From NCBI GenBank assembly GCA_028023455.1, contig JAQFVV010013061.1, positions 5,001-69,000 of the forward strand: 64,000 bases of DNA, given 5' to 3'. Shown piece by piece: positions 11,592 through 22,575 of the stretch. Positions within the stretch are counted from its first letter, which is position 1. Each line of letters begins with the position of its first letter. The notes beneath the pieces were generated by a model that was not told the DNA's origin, did not search any database, and was given only the letters and a program-made list of their open reading frames with translations. A program made the position numbers and the translations under genes. This DNA is from Epiperipatus broadwayi (Eukaryota; Onychophora; Udeonychophora; Euonychophora; Peripatidae).

Positions 11592-12262
11592 TATGAGCAC
11601 AGACTTTCAAATGACCCACCACTCTCCACACTATCTCATAACACTTGAACACATATATGTTGAAAAAGATAAATAATCACCAATATACATATTTCATGCT
11701 AAAACAGCAATCATCAGTTGATCCAGATTACCATCTTTACACATATACACTATAAATGCTCAGATATATATTAAGATAGCCAAACCTCATACTTTAATGG
11801 ACAAGCTTCAATCCACTCCACACTCCAACTCTTCAACCATCCATCCAATTGAAAATATGATGATGGAATGCTCAAAGGCCACCCTGAGGATGAGATTCTT
11901 GTCACACCCATGTTGACCTAAGGTCAATCTGACTCCTCATGTACAGGACATAATCCATTTAATATATCTACTATGTAATAACTGAAACACACAAGCTTTT
12001 TATATACCTGTGTCTATATATGTAATATATAGGGTATATGAGCACAGACTTTCACATGACCCACCATTCTTCACACTATCTCATAACACTGATATACTTG
12101 AACACATATATGTTGAAAAGATAAATAATCACCAATATACATACTTCATGCTAAACCAGCAATCATCAGTTGGTCCAGATTACCATCTCTACACCTATAC
12201 ACTATAAGTACTCAGATATATATTAAGATAGCCAAACCTCATACTTTAATGGACAGGCTTGT
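11499..12262 (-). repeat. Family A, two tandem copies on the minus strand
   Basis: Both units begin with 'taactgaaacacaca', continue through a TA tract and 'agggtatatgagcacagac', and then run collinearly through 'ctcataacact', 'gataaataatcaccaatata' and 'ttaagatagccaaacctcat'. The first (to about 11978) extends to a fuller family A body, including a block that ends in 'ggtcaatctgactcctcatg'; the second stops soon after 'aatggacaggctt'. The period is about 480 bp. The 65-codon plus-strand frame at 12010-12207 is the antisense of this repeat and is not a gene. Confidence 0.85.
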
Positions 12263-14939
12263 AAAATAATTTAATTTTTAAAAGCCAAAGTAAAACAATT
12301 CTGATTATTTACTTTAATGATTTTATGAATAGAAATGTAACTAATGAAGAACCATCAAAATTTTATTCAATCTAATAAATAAGAAAATTTTATGCTAAAA
12401 GATTAAATTAATTAAAGAAATCACTTTATCTTCACAAAACTATTTGTAAATGTTCTGAAAACAATTATTTGTTAAAATAAAACAATATTTTATAAATGAA
12501 AAATTTATTTCTACTTTAAAATATTCTAAATGGACGTAAATTTATGGGGAAATGTATTTTTTAATTTTAAAATTTTATCATTGAAAAAATTATATAAATA
12601 TAAACTTGGCAATAATATTTTTTCAAGGTATTGAGAATTACAATATATTTTATTTTTATTACAAAAAGTTGTCCCCATGACTGTAAAACATAAAACTTTT
12701 TCAACATCAAGATTTTAATAACAAAATAATGAAATAATAATACAAAATAGTTTGAAAATTTTTATTTTTTGTATTACTTGCAGTTCCTCAACAGCACAGG
12801 TTTAATTAACCTCTGGATTGATTCTCACAAATTATTTCATTTTTTACCAATTCGCCAGTGAAATTTTTCATAAGTATTATATGTTAAAATGCGTGTAAAA
12901 CAGTATATTTTATTATATGAAATTTTCACTAAAAAATATGTTAGAAGGCAGAAAATTCAAAATTCCTGCTCTTACAATAGACATAAGCCCCACCCTGACA
13001 TGTTCAGCCAATGTCTGTTGTCAAGGCTGTAAAACATTTGGTGTTTTATGACATTGTTTAAAGAAAATATTTCCAATGACCAAAAATGTGTTTATTTGTG
13101 AATTTATTATGGTTTTAGATTTTTTTTTTACAATAATTTACACTTTATTTATTAGATATCAAGAAATATAAATTATTACTAACATATTTTGACTGGACAT
13201 ACTTTATTTTCAAATATATAATGTTATATTACCAGTTAATGTGAATATGGCCTGAAGCAATTTACAAGCTTAGTTTCTATGTAAGCAATCTATTTATACT
13301 TACGAGTATGAAAATACCACAATTTTGTAATAAATATTCCAAAATTTTAAAATTTTAAAGCATAATTCATTATATATAAGAGAAATAAATAAATATTCAT
13401 TTGGATGTTTAAAAAGAATAAGAATTATAAAATATTTTGTTGATTTTATAAACTGAAAATAATCTTTCTAGAAATGATAACATCTAAACCCTTTGTTTTC
13501 TTAACAATCTCATTTTTTTAATATTTACAGAAACAAAATGTGAACATTTAAAATTTATTTCAGTATAAACAAAAATATCTATCAAATAAAATTAAATTTA
13601 TTATTTTCAGATAAGTAATAATCATTTTATCACATATTTTACATTGATTTGTGAGACAAAGAAAAATATCAGAAAATGCAGAAATGTAAGAGTCTTAGGC
13701 TGCATGGTGAAAGGGTTAATTCAATGTAATTGTGAAATACCAGTAATAATTGTTAGGTAATAGTTTTATCTTTTAATGAATTTATTTATTCACATGAGCT
13801 ATCTTATGGAGAAAAATAAGGAAAAAATACTGGAGTTGATTTTTTGTATAGCAATCTTTGAGATATTTCACATTTTTTTTAATTGAGAAATTCATGAACA
13901 TTAAAAAAAGATTAAAGATATCAAAATAATCAAAAATGTGGTTACTTCAAAGAATAACATATTCCTTGATGTGTGTCTTCTTCATTATCAAACCTCATTT
14001 TTTTGCAATGGTTATAGATTCATGATTATTTAGGTACAATAATTGTGTAATAATTATTAAAAATAAAAAAGTATACATAACTATGCATTTATTTTATATG
14101 TATATGTTTTATTTTTAAAAATAGAAGATAATGCATTCTTGTTTAACATTAACAAAGAAAATTGCAGCATTCCAATAATAATACCTTTTCAAATTGATTG
14201 CTAATACATCATCACTGATATTCTGTTAGGATACATTGTGAATATTATATTAAAGTTATTATAGTTTAAAGCATAGTTTGGAAGATTTATCATACTAATA
14301 TTTATTCATTCAGGCTGTAAAAACAAATACCAATAAAAAGATTTGATTGGTTTTATGAAATCAGACTACTCTTCATAACTATTAAATGATGTAACAGGTT
14401 TTTGTTTTATTAAAAACTTAATTTTTCAATATTTGCAAAGTTCAGATATTATTTTTTGATTTGATTTAAAAACATATTGTAACCCTCATGTCTGAGTTTA
14501 CAGGTGTTGGTCTAATGTAAATATTTTTTATTATTATGTAAAACAAAACATCAAAAGTCATGGATAGAGAATAAATTTTAAAGTGATTTTAAAATGTAAT
14601 AGTAAGCATGAAATTAAAAAATATTGTTTTTTATTATTTTTAAAATAATATTATGATTTTAAATAAAAGAAACATTGCTATAGATACCATTTGCAAATGA
14701 TTGGGATAAAAATAAAGATAAAAACATTGCTATGGAAACCAATAGAAGCTTTGAAAACTTGGCTGATTTCCAAGAAACCATGGGAAGAACTATAACAGAT
14801 TTCTTTGACAAGAAGTCAATATAAAATTTTGAAAATATTTTTAAATTTATATTATATATTTTATGAAGTAACAAATTCTCCATGATGCTTTCTCTGTTTT
14901 TTTTCCATTAGTGTGGCTGAATATAGAGCTGTAGGCATA
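12263..14939. other. A/T-rich non-coding stretch
   Basis: No gene seen. Segments near 13563-13625 and 14035-14150 are weakly similar to parts of 8430-8945 in the opposite order, suggesting an old multi-copy repeat. The 74-codon frame at 14659-14883 (-) shows no family motif. Confidence 0.45.
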
Positions 14940-15370
14940 CATATGCATTAAAAATTAATCTTGATTCTGCCAATCAATTCTTCATTATTGAATGCTAAAA
15001 AAATATTTGATAGATTTGCTATAATAGTCATATAAAATGACAACCTTGGCACTAACATGGGCTTTGAATGTTCCATCATCAGATTTTCAATGAAATGGAA
15101 GGCTAAAGAGTTGTGAGTTGGAATAGTTTGAAGCCTGTCCATTAAAGTATATAGATTGGCTATCTTAATATAAAGCTGAATACTGATTATATATTTGTGT
15201 GAGGATAGTAATCTAGACCAACTGATGATTACTGGTTTAGCATGAAATACGTATATTGTTGATTATTTATCTTTTCAACATGTGTGTGATCAGGTGGGTC
15301 AGCAATATGAGATGGCACTGAGAGTGGTGGGTTGTGTGAAAGTCTGAGTTCAAACCCACATATATTACAT
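14940..15370 (+). repeat. Family A, copy 4 (nearly complete)
   Basis: Contains the ordered family landmarks: 'ttgaatgttccatcatcag', 'gaagcctgtccattaaagt', 'ctatcttaatata', 'gaccaactgatgatt', 'agcatgaaatac', 'gattatttatcttt', 'tatgagatggc', and 'gagttcaaaccc' at the 3' end. The minus-strand 64-codon frame here is antisense to the repeat. Confidence 0.85.
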
Positions 15371-16685
15371 ATATAAATGCAGGTTTAAGCCTGTACAATG
15401 TATTATTAATTTTCAAAATTTCTATTTTAAATGCTCAGAAAAAAATTGCAATGGAAACACTCACACAAAAATCAGCCTCAGAAGAAACCAAAAGAAGGTA
15501 AAATATTATATTGTTAAAAAACTATAAATTTTAATTATTAATGGTCAAATTTCCACATTTACTGGATGCAAAATAAGCATGTGAGCTCACAAAGAAGTTA
15601 AAGTAGATCAACTGAACTTTCTATAGATATCTTTAAAAAGATTGTAAGTTAAAAATAGTTTTTTTCTCTGCCACACATGATTGCCATATTTTTTTTTTAA
15701 TTATAAATATGTAAATACTTTTTATTATCATTATCATTATTTGATTAAAGTTATTGTTGTTGTTAATAATTTTATTGTTTGTCATTATTTATCTGAACCA
15801 AGCTGATTATTTATTTTGTTACTGTAATAACTTATTAGGTGGATGGGGTAATGATTAGAAAATGTAATTGAATGCGTATGGACACTTGTTTGTTTTTATG
15901 CACATTCAATTTGATTGTTACTCATGGCTAATACTGATTTGTCAGTTAAAAATAAATTGTATTTGGTCACTGCACCATGTACATTGTCACCTGTTAGTTG
16001 TCTTTAAATTCCCCTAAATGAAAATTTAATTTGCCAAATACTGTAATTGTTTTTATTATTTAATTGTTAATGGAATTTGTTACCAATTGTTCATTAGAGT
16101 GTTTATCTTACAATATATTACTATCTAATCAACTTCAATTTGTTATATGGTGATATAACATAATGATTTAATACTAAAATCAAATGTTGAAAGTTTACAA
16201 AACTCTCATCAAACAGAACAATTAAATATGTTATAATGTATAATGATTAACAACATAAGATATTTTATTACTTATAAATTCCAGCATATTATGTTTAACT
16301 AAAAACAAATTAATTTTATAGATAATATAAAAACAGACTCCTTAAATTCCTATGTATACATTTAAACATTTACGTGCTAAATTTATAAATTACTCAAGAA
16401 AATTTAAGAGTGAATGAAAACTTAATTTACAGAATTAAATGATTTTTGATTAAAAAGAGTGGGAAAATGTAATCTTTTTAATAAGTAATTAACAATTTTG
16501 ACATTTCTTTTCTTCAACCTGGTAAGTGTTTTTGAAAATGCTCAACTTTCACTTCTGTACAAAATCTTTATTTTATATTAAAGTTCAATAAGTTGGACTT
16601 CATGTTTTTAAATTTAATTTTATAAATGAATAATATTTTAAAAAATTCCATGTGACATTTTTAAATATTTAAAATCTTTTTTTTT
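15371..16685. other. A/T-rich stretch, nothing identified
   Basis: Low-complexity ATT/ATC runs near 15715-15780; no gene, RNA or repeat family recognised. Confidence 0.5.
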
Positions 16686-16775
16686 CTTAGATGACAAAGC
16701 GTTGACCAGGAAGTGAACCCAGGTCAGCTGCTTGGAAGGCAATTATGCTAACCGCTACACCACCAATGCATTTTT
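16686..16775 (-). mobile_element. tRNA-Gly(TCC)-derived short SINE, copy 1
   Basis: The minus strand of 16699-16769 is a 71 nt tRNA-Gly(TCC) look-alike: acceptor GCATTGG/TCAACGC (6 of 7 pairs, one G-U), anticodon loop CTTCCAA, T arm CTGGG-TTCACTT-CCTGG. It is followed by 'ttgtcatctaag' and an A-run, the same 3' tail (GACA/GTCA plus poly A) that the other copies carry. The T loop has C where the universal A58 should be, shared with all three other copies. That marks it as a retroposon family member rather than a working tRNA gene. Target duplications are not clear here. Confidence 0.75.
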
Positions 16776-17232
16776 TTGTCCATTTTATATTTTTTTTTAT
16801 TGTGAACAGACAATGATGAATTTGTGATAAGTCTGTCAAATTCTTTTTGAAAATTTGATATTTTTTTTATAAATAGTAAAATATATGAAAAAATTTGAAC
16901 ACCATGGTAATTCTGACAGGTAATGATGTTACACATGCTGTAGATTCTTTTGTTTATATTAAGATAAAGTTTATTAACTTCTATTTTTAAAAATAAAAGA
17001 TAAATGAATAAATTGAAAGTGTATATGTGTATTATCTTTGTTTTAAATAATTATTAACCAATTAATGACTAAAAATAATGAAAAATATTCTATTAAGAAA
17101 CAAAAAAATTACATTTTGTTTAAAGCAAACTTGTTGTGTAAGAACAAGACCAGAAAATGTAAACATCCAGTAGATATTTTCCTCTGTGTCAAACCAAAGC
17201 ATTAGCCTTTAGATCTTCTGCATCATTCTGCC

Positions 17233-17353
17233 CTCTTCATATTTGTTTTTTTCATATGTCAAAGCATTGACCGGGAAGCGAACCTGGGTCAGCTGCTTGG
17301 AAAGCAGCTATGCTAATCGCTAGGCCACCAATGGTTGACTCATCATATTTGTT
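17233..17353 (-). mobile_element. tRNA-Gly(TCC)-derived short SINE, copy 2, with target duplications
   Basis: The minus strand of 17264-17334 folds as tRNA-Gly(TCC): anticodon stem GCTGC/GCAGC, loop TTTCCAA, acceptor CCATTGG/TCAATGC. After the tRNA part comes 'tttgacatatgaaaaaaa'. The unit is flanked by 15 bp direct repeats (17233-17247 and 17339-17353, 14 of 15 identical), direct evidence of retroposition. The T loop TTCGCTT again carries C58. The 70-codon plus-strand frame overlapping it is not a gene. Confidence 0.85.
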
Positions 17354-20300
17354 TTCAAAGAAAACCTTAACACCAACATTATGGGATTTTCTGCATTATA
17401 AAAAAACTGGAGATCATAGTGTTCTAAAACTGCACAACGTCCCCACTTTTTTTTTAAAAAAAGGAACATTTCCTAGCAATGGTGGAAGCAATAACATTAA
17501 AAACAAACATTTTTTATTTTAATACAAATATTTTTTTAAATATTACGCCTCATTTATATAGCTATTCTCTTTAAAAATGTGAGGGAATTGCTTCTTTGCC
17601 TCACATAATGGGCTGGTTCTGTTTAAGAATTATATTCTCTTATTGCTTTCTATCTAATTTTTAAATGTTATATGATTAATTTGAGATTTATATAACGCTA
17701 ATTATATTATTATAATATATCCAAACTTTAAAGCAATATAATTTAGTCGAAATTCATTAAAAATTTTAATTTGCATAAATTATGCATCTATTATTTTTCA
17801 TATTGTTCTAACTTTAAATAGAATCGTTTTTTCCCCTCCCTTGTTTTTTTATTGGTTTTAATTTGTTAAAACAGTCTATTATTTTAACATGTTTTTGTCT
17901 ATATATTTGTAACTAGTAAATATCAAACAATTTTATAATAAAAAAGTGATTTTTTTTAAAAAAATGTTGTTTTAATTATGTAACTAAACACTTTTTCAGT
18001 TAATTTAACAGAAAGTTAATTATATTACAACTTTATTTAGAATCATTAAATTAAAATGAAAACAAAGACAGGCAATAATGACAAAGTTTGTTTTTAAAGA
18101 ATTATAACAAAGGAAGTATGTAATAGTTTGAGAGAAAACAAAAAATCATGTATATATAATAAATCGATCAATGCACCCGAAATATATTTATAGCTAATCA
18201 TTTTACTTATACTTTCAGCTTAGGCTTTGTAAACTTGTTATTAAATCATTTTTTAAAAATATGTGAGGGAGGTTGAACTGAAATAGTTTACAAAAACAAG
18301 TTTCCAAGAAATGTGATGTTAATACGTATAGGTGTGTTTATATGTGCAATAAAATTGTTAATCAGATTGCATAAGCATATAAGGAAATAAAAATATCTAG
18401 CTAGCCATATCAATGCACAGAGAGAACCCATAGCTATTTTGTCACTATACATTATTTTATCCTGAAGCAGAGATTTCATTAAAAACCCTGAAAATAAATA
18501 TATGCCTCTCCCCTCCCCCCACAAACATCCACATGATGACTTTTGACACTTAAATTAGAAATACATGTCTTTATTTAAGAGGGAAAAAGAGAGAGAAATT
18601 AAAACTCATGAAAGACACCTATTTGCAAGTATAATAAAAATTACAAATATTTCCTGAATACAGTATTTCTTGAAGATACTTACAATTATATATGATTATT
18701 ATATGCAATTAATAAAATTTAGAAATGCATGAATCTAATCAAGAGAATAAATGGCTCTTTAAAATACACACATATATTGTAATGACCACTGCCTTACTAC
18801 AGGTATAGTCAATATCCAATACCAGAAGCTGCTATTAAATTTGTCATTTCGAATGTCTTTTCAAGGGAAATCATATTAAAGTTTTACCTGTGAGGATCTT
18901 AAACTATAAACAACTACACTGCTGCATACTATTGGTAATAGATGTTTTACTGCCTTTAAATCAAAGTGAAGATAGTTTTCTTAGAAGCATCAATTGACAA
19001 GAACAGACATCAGTAAATAATCATGAAATATTAATATTTATTAACAGTTCAATTATAATACATAAACTTAAAGTAGCAGTACATGTTAGCATACATTTTA
19101 TTTTTTGATATCAGGTAACCCTTTTAATATTAACAATGACAATATCTTATTATTTAATTATCATCTCTGAAGCATATTATTTATCTGATTGTGTTAGATA
19201 TGTCTTAGCTGCAACAAGATGTGCACATTTACACCATTCCCTCTTAAAACAGTCTAAATTATTATTTTTTTTAATCTACAAAATTGGACTTATGCAATAT
19301 GCATCTGATCCTATGCCACATCAAGTATAATTACATAAATAATGTCTAATGGCTCAGAATATAAAGAAAAATCTTCACATAAGTAGTTTTCATATAATAT
19401 CAAAATTCAAGCATGGCTAAGTATGTTATCTGGAATAAATGTGTGCAAACTCAGAGAAAACTCAACATTATCCATGAGTGATTTCACATAAAATCAAATT
19501 ATGCATCTGAATTATATATTTATTACTCAGAAGCAATGAAATACACATTACATTCAAGTGCAACAGATATAATATCTACAGGATTGATACATAACTGCAC
19601 ACTTATATATTTTAATTTTTAATTTCAGAAGATATATGATACAAAGAAACATCAATCTGTTTAAAAATTCTATGTAAAATAAAATAATCTTTCAAACCTA
19701 CTTATATTTGTATATGCACCTGTTGGTATCAGTCACACATACCTTTATTTTCATTAATTTCTAAATATATCATTCAAATGATTTTTGAATAGCTTCAGAG
19801 AGATAACTTTTATAAAAACTAAGTCTTTTCTATTTAAAACCAATGCTTTTTTACATTCTTTAAAAAAATTAGCACTTTAGAAGAAAGATTAATTTAACAT
19901 TTCCTTAAACTAAATCTTGATTATTAAAACTATCTGTCTTATTTAAAACTTTAGAGAAATATTTACGAAAATGAAATTGGCTTCAATTTTAAAAAAATGT
20001 TTTGACAATAACTAAAGTCTCTATTATTCTTTCCTCGTTATGGTTTAATTGCACATATTCAGGGTCATATCTCATATATGTCAAATTTTATACTAAAAAT
20101 ATAAATAAAATGCAAAAATAAACATTGAAGAAAATGCAATAAAATACATATACAAAAGGTGTTAAATAAACAACAAACTTACTTATAGAAATAAGCAATA
20201 CTGGATTGTGGTAATTAGAGTTGATTTAAGTTTACTAAATATTACTGTTGTTAATAAATAAAATTAAAATATTAAGCAGAAAATAAATTTGTGTATGTAC

Positions 20301-20817
20301 GTTTTAACTTTGGACAAACATGGAAAACTTGTATATAGTTCACTAATGAAATATATAGTTGATAGTTTTCAAATATTGAATCATAGTAAGTGTTTTACAT
20401 TTCCTGTCAGTTTCTTCAATCTTTGTTAATTTATATTATTGAAAGGCATGTCTATTGTAGCTGTGATATCATATGTGAGAATCTGGTCAATATTAGATTA
20501 CAGTTAATTCAGCATATAGATTTAGACATCCTGGGTAGGTATCTGTATCTGGAAAGAAGGTCTTTGGTTAATTCAGTCAATTACAATGGTTATTTTAACT
20601 ACTTGAAAAGGTTTTCTGAAATACATGGGTTGGTGAAGATTGCAAAAAAAGACTAAAGACAAAATTATTTTCAGCATCTCAATTTATACACTTTTTTCTT
20701 TTTGCAAAATATTTTTTTCTTTTTAATGTGATTAAAACAAGCCAGTGATTATTTCAATCATACTCTTTATAAAATTCCTTTGATAAAAAAATACCATATT
20801 TATTTTCACAATAACTA
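17354..20817. other. A/T-rich non-coding stretch
   Basis: No coding, RNA or repeat family recognised in about 3.5 kb. The longest frames (18288-18524 minus; 20390-20656 plus, 88 codons) lack recognisable motifs or supporting context; the second is the least A/T-biased and was considered and set aside. Confidence 0.45.
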
Positions 20818-21155
20818 GCTGTTATCACATGATCACCATTTAATCTCCTTACACGGCTGCTAATAAAAGTAACAAACTCTCCATAAATGCAAGACTCAGT
20901 GCTCAATGGATCTAAGAAGGTTTATGCAGAAATTTCCTATGTAATGCCCACTCATTCAACAGCCCTAAATTAGTTTCTAGTTTGTGCAATACTGCTAAAT
21001 AAAAGGCTCCTCACTGATAAAAACTAAAAACTAGTCTGGAGCTCTTGGATGAGTAGAAGCTAGATAGGCATGTTATGCATAAAACTTCTTCAATCCATGG
21101 ATTTTTGGTGCTAGCACATGGTGACACTAGCATATAGAGAGTTTGCCATTGTTAT
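20818..21155. repeat. Foldback element related to family D
   Basis: Arms of about 140 bp (20868-21005 and 21008-21152) are diverged reverse complements. Landmarks 'aactctccata', 'tcaatggat', 'aaggtttatgca', 'tagtttctag' in the left arm mirror 'ctagtctgga', 'tatgcataaaactt', 'atccatgga', 'tagagagtttg' in the right. The left outer flank contains 'atcacatgatcaccattt', which is the terminal sequence of family D (28990-29222). The right arm has a mutated hammerhead-like string at 21009-21039 (CTGATAA, AAAAC, TA, GTC, TGGA). Confidence 0.75.
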
Positions 21156-21514
21156 TAACTAATTATTACTTTAACATAAAAACAATATGTTCAATTGAAA
21201 TTTTAAAATATTTACAAAACATCAAAGAAAGGAACACCTTATAATTGTGTTAAATTATTTTACATTAAAATTTTCTTAATTCAACATTGCTAAAAAATAC
21301 TTTTTTTCCTATAACATAACTTTTCAACAAGTTTATTTAGCTAAAATAAATCATATCTAGTTTATTTTTTAAAAAAAAAACATAGTCAAAGTAAATATAA
21401 TAAACTATTTTTTTTATTTTTAAACATGCATATCTTTAACTATGTATATGTGGATTTCTATAATATAGAAATCTAACTTTAATGATCAAATCTAAATTTA
21501 ATTAACAAAATTAA

Positions 21515-22075
21515 ACCACTAAACATCACATTATCACCATTTTTATGCTTGCTCATAACTGTTATTAAAAAAGGCAAAACTCTCCATACAGTAGTGCCAC
21601 TTAGTGCAAGCCAGAGTTATGAGCAAGCATGAGAAATAATTATCATGTGATGTTTAGTGTTTTAATACAAATCCTGCCTAATAGAATAATGGCGGCTATG
21701 GTTATTAAAGAACAAAAGACACCAAAATGTATGGGTACTGAATTGACTTCGGACCTGTATGACTATAAAAGTTAATGAGCTTAGATTTGAAAATATTATT
21801 GTGTTTTCAATTTTATTCTCATAGTTTTGTAGTTAAGTAGAGATAAAAGGTGGCTGCTGGAGGGTTGAATTAGATCCTAAGATCTAGATGCAGTGCTTTC
21901 AGATCCAAGGTTCCTCACTGATGAAAGCCACAAGCTAGCAACTAGCTTGGGATATTGGATGAGTAGGCACTAGATAGGGATTCTATGCACAAGCCTTCTG
22001 GCATCCATTGATTACTCTGGCTTGCACTGAGTGGTGCTACTGTGTGGAGAGTTTTGCCTGTTTTAATTAACAAAA
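21515..22075. repeat. Family D repeat: palindromic tail plus body
   Basis: Two linked parts. 21515-21664 is a hairpin whose ends, 'taaaccactaaacatcacat' and 'atgtgatgtttagtgtttta', mirror each other. 21665-22075 is a body collinear, in reverse orientation, with 28577-28990: landmarks 'caccaaaatgtatg', 'gatctagatgcagtgc', 'ttggatgagtaggcactag', 'gattactctggcttgcactg', 'ggagagttttgcctgtt'. The same two-part order at 28577-29222 shows that tail and body form one unit. No protein coding; the 92-codon minus-strand frame is read-through of the repeat. Identity unknown, probably a non-autonomous element. Confidence 0.8.
21913..21951 (+). ncRNA. Hammerhead-like motif in family D body (mutated copy)
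   Basis: CCTCA, CTGATGA, then 13 nt that can form a 3 bp stem (AGC/GCT), GCAAC in place of GAAAC, TA, GCT in place of GTC, TGGGA. The first core strand and stem I (CTCA/TGGG) are intact; the second core strand and cleavage triplet are damaged, so this copy should be inactive. Confidence 0.35.
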
Positions 22076-22496
22076 TCTGATTCCAACTCATGATTGCAAT
22101 TATTTTTATTTTCTTACATATGAATTGAGATAGGCAATCTATCTCAATATGTATATAATATAACATGATGAAATGAATGTAGCCTGCTAAAAATCTTGGA
22201 TGTAAATTGTTAAAAAGCAAATAAAATGACCACCCTTGTAAAAATGAATAAATTGTTGTTAAAAATATGGCAGGAAAAATGCATTGTGGTAAAAAAATAT
22301 AGTATTCTGAAAAAGTATTAACTATTTACTTAATAATAAACTTTTTCTAGTGCAATAAAATATATGTTAAAGAAAAAAAGATGCATTTTATGAAACAGTT
22401 GCAAACTTGATTAACAGAGGAAAATAGAACTTTCCTCATAAATAAGCAATACTTTACTATGAACATTTTGGCAACTCTTTTATACTTTTCTAATAT
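22076..22496. other. A/T-rich spacer
   Basis: Nothing recognised. Confidence 0.4.
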
Positions 22497-22575
22497 ATAT
22501 ATATATATATGAGCACTAGATGGAGCTTTACCAATACAATAGCCCATTATCAAGCTTTGTTTATATATATATATG
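22497..22575. repeat. TA tracts around half a foldback unit
   Basis: Between two (TA)n runs lies 'gagcactagatggagcttta ... caagctttgttta', which resembles one arm of the foldback at 49022-49194 ('ttcactagaggtagctta ... gaagctttatttta'). This appears to be a single-arm or diverged copy of that family. Confidence 0.55.

Noticed and set aside
16699-17334. Two functional tRNA-Gly(TCC) genes
   Set aside because: The cloverleaf is nearly intact, but both have C at position 58, share a GACA plus poly(A) tail with clearly retroposed copies, and one is bounded by target duplications. They are SINEs.
20390-20656. 88-codon plus-strand frame as a possible small gene or exon
   Set aside because: No recognisable domain, no splice or promoter context I can support, and frames of this length are expected by chance in 64 kb.
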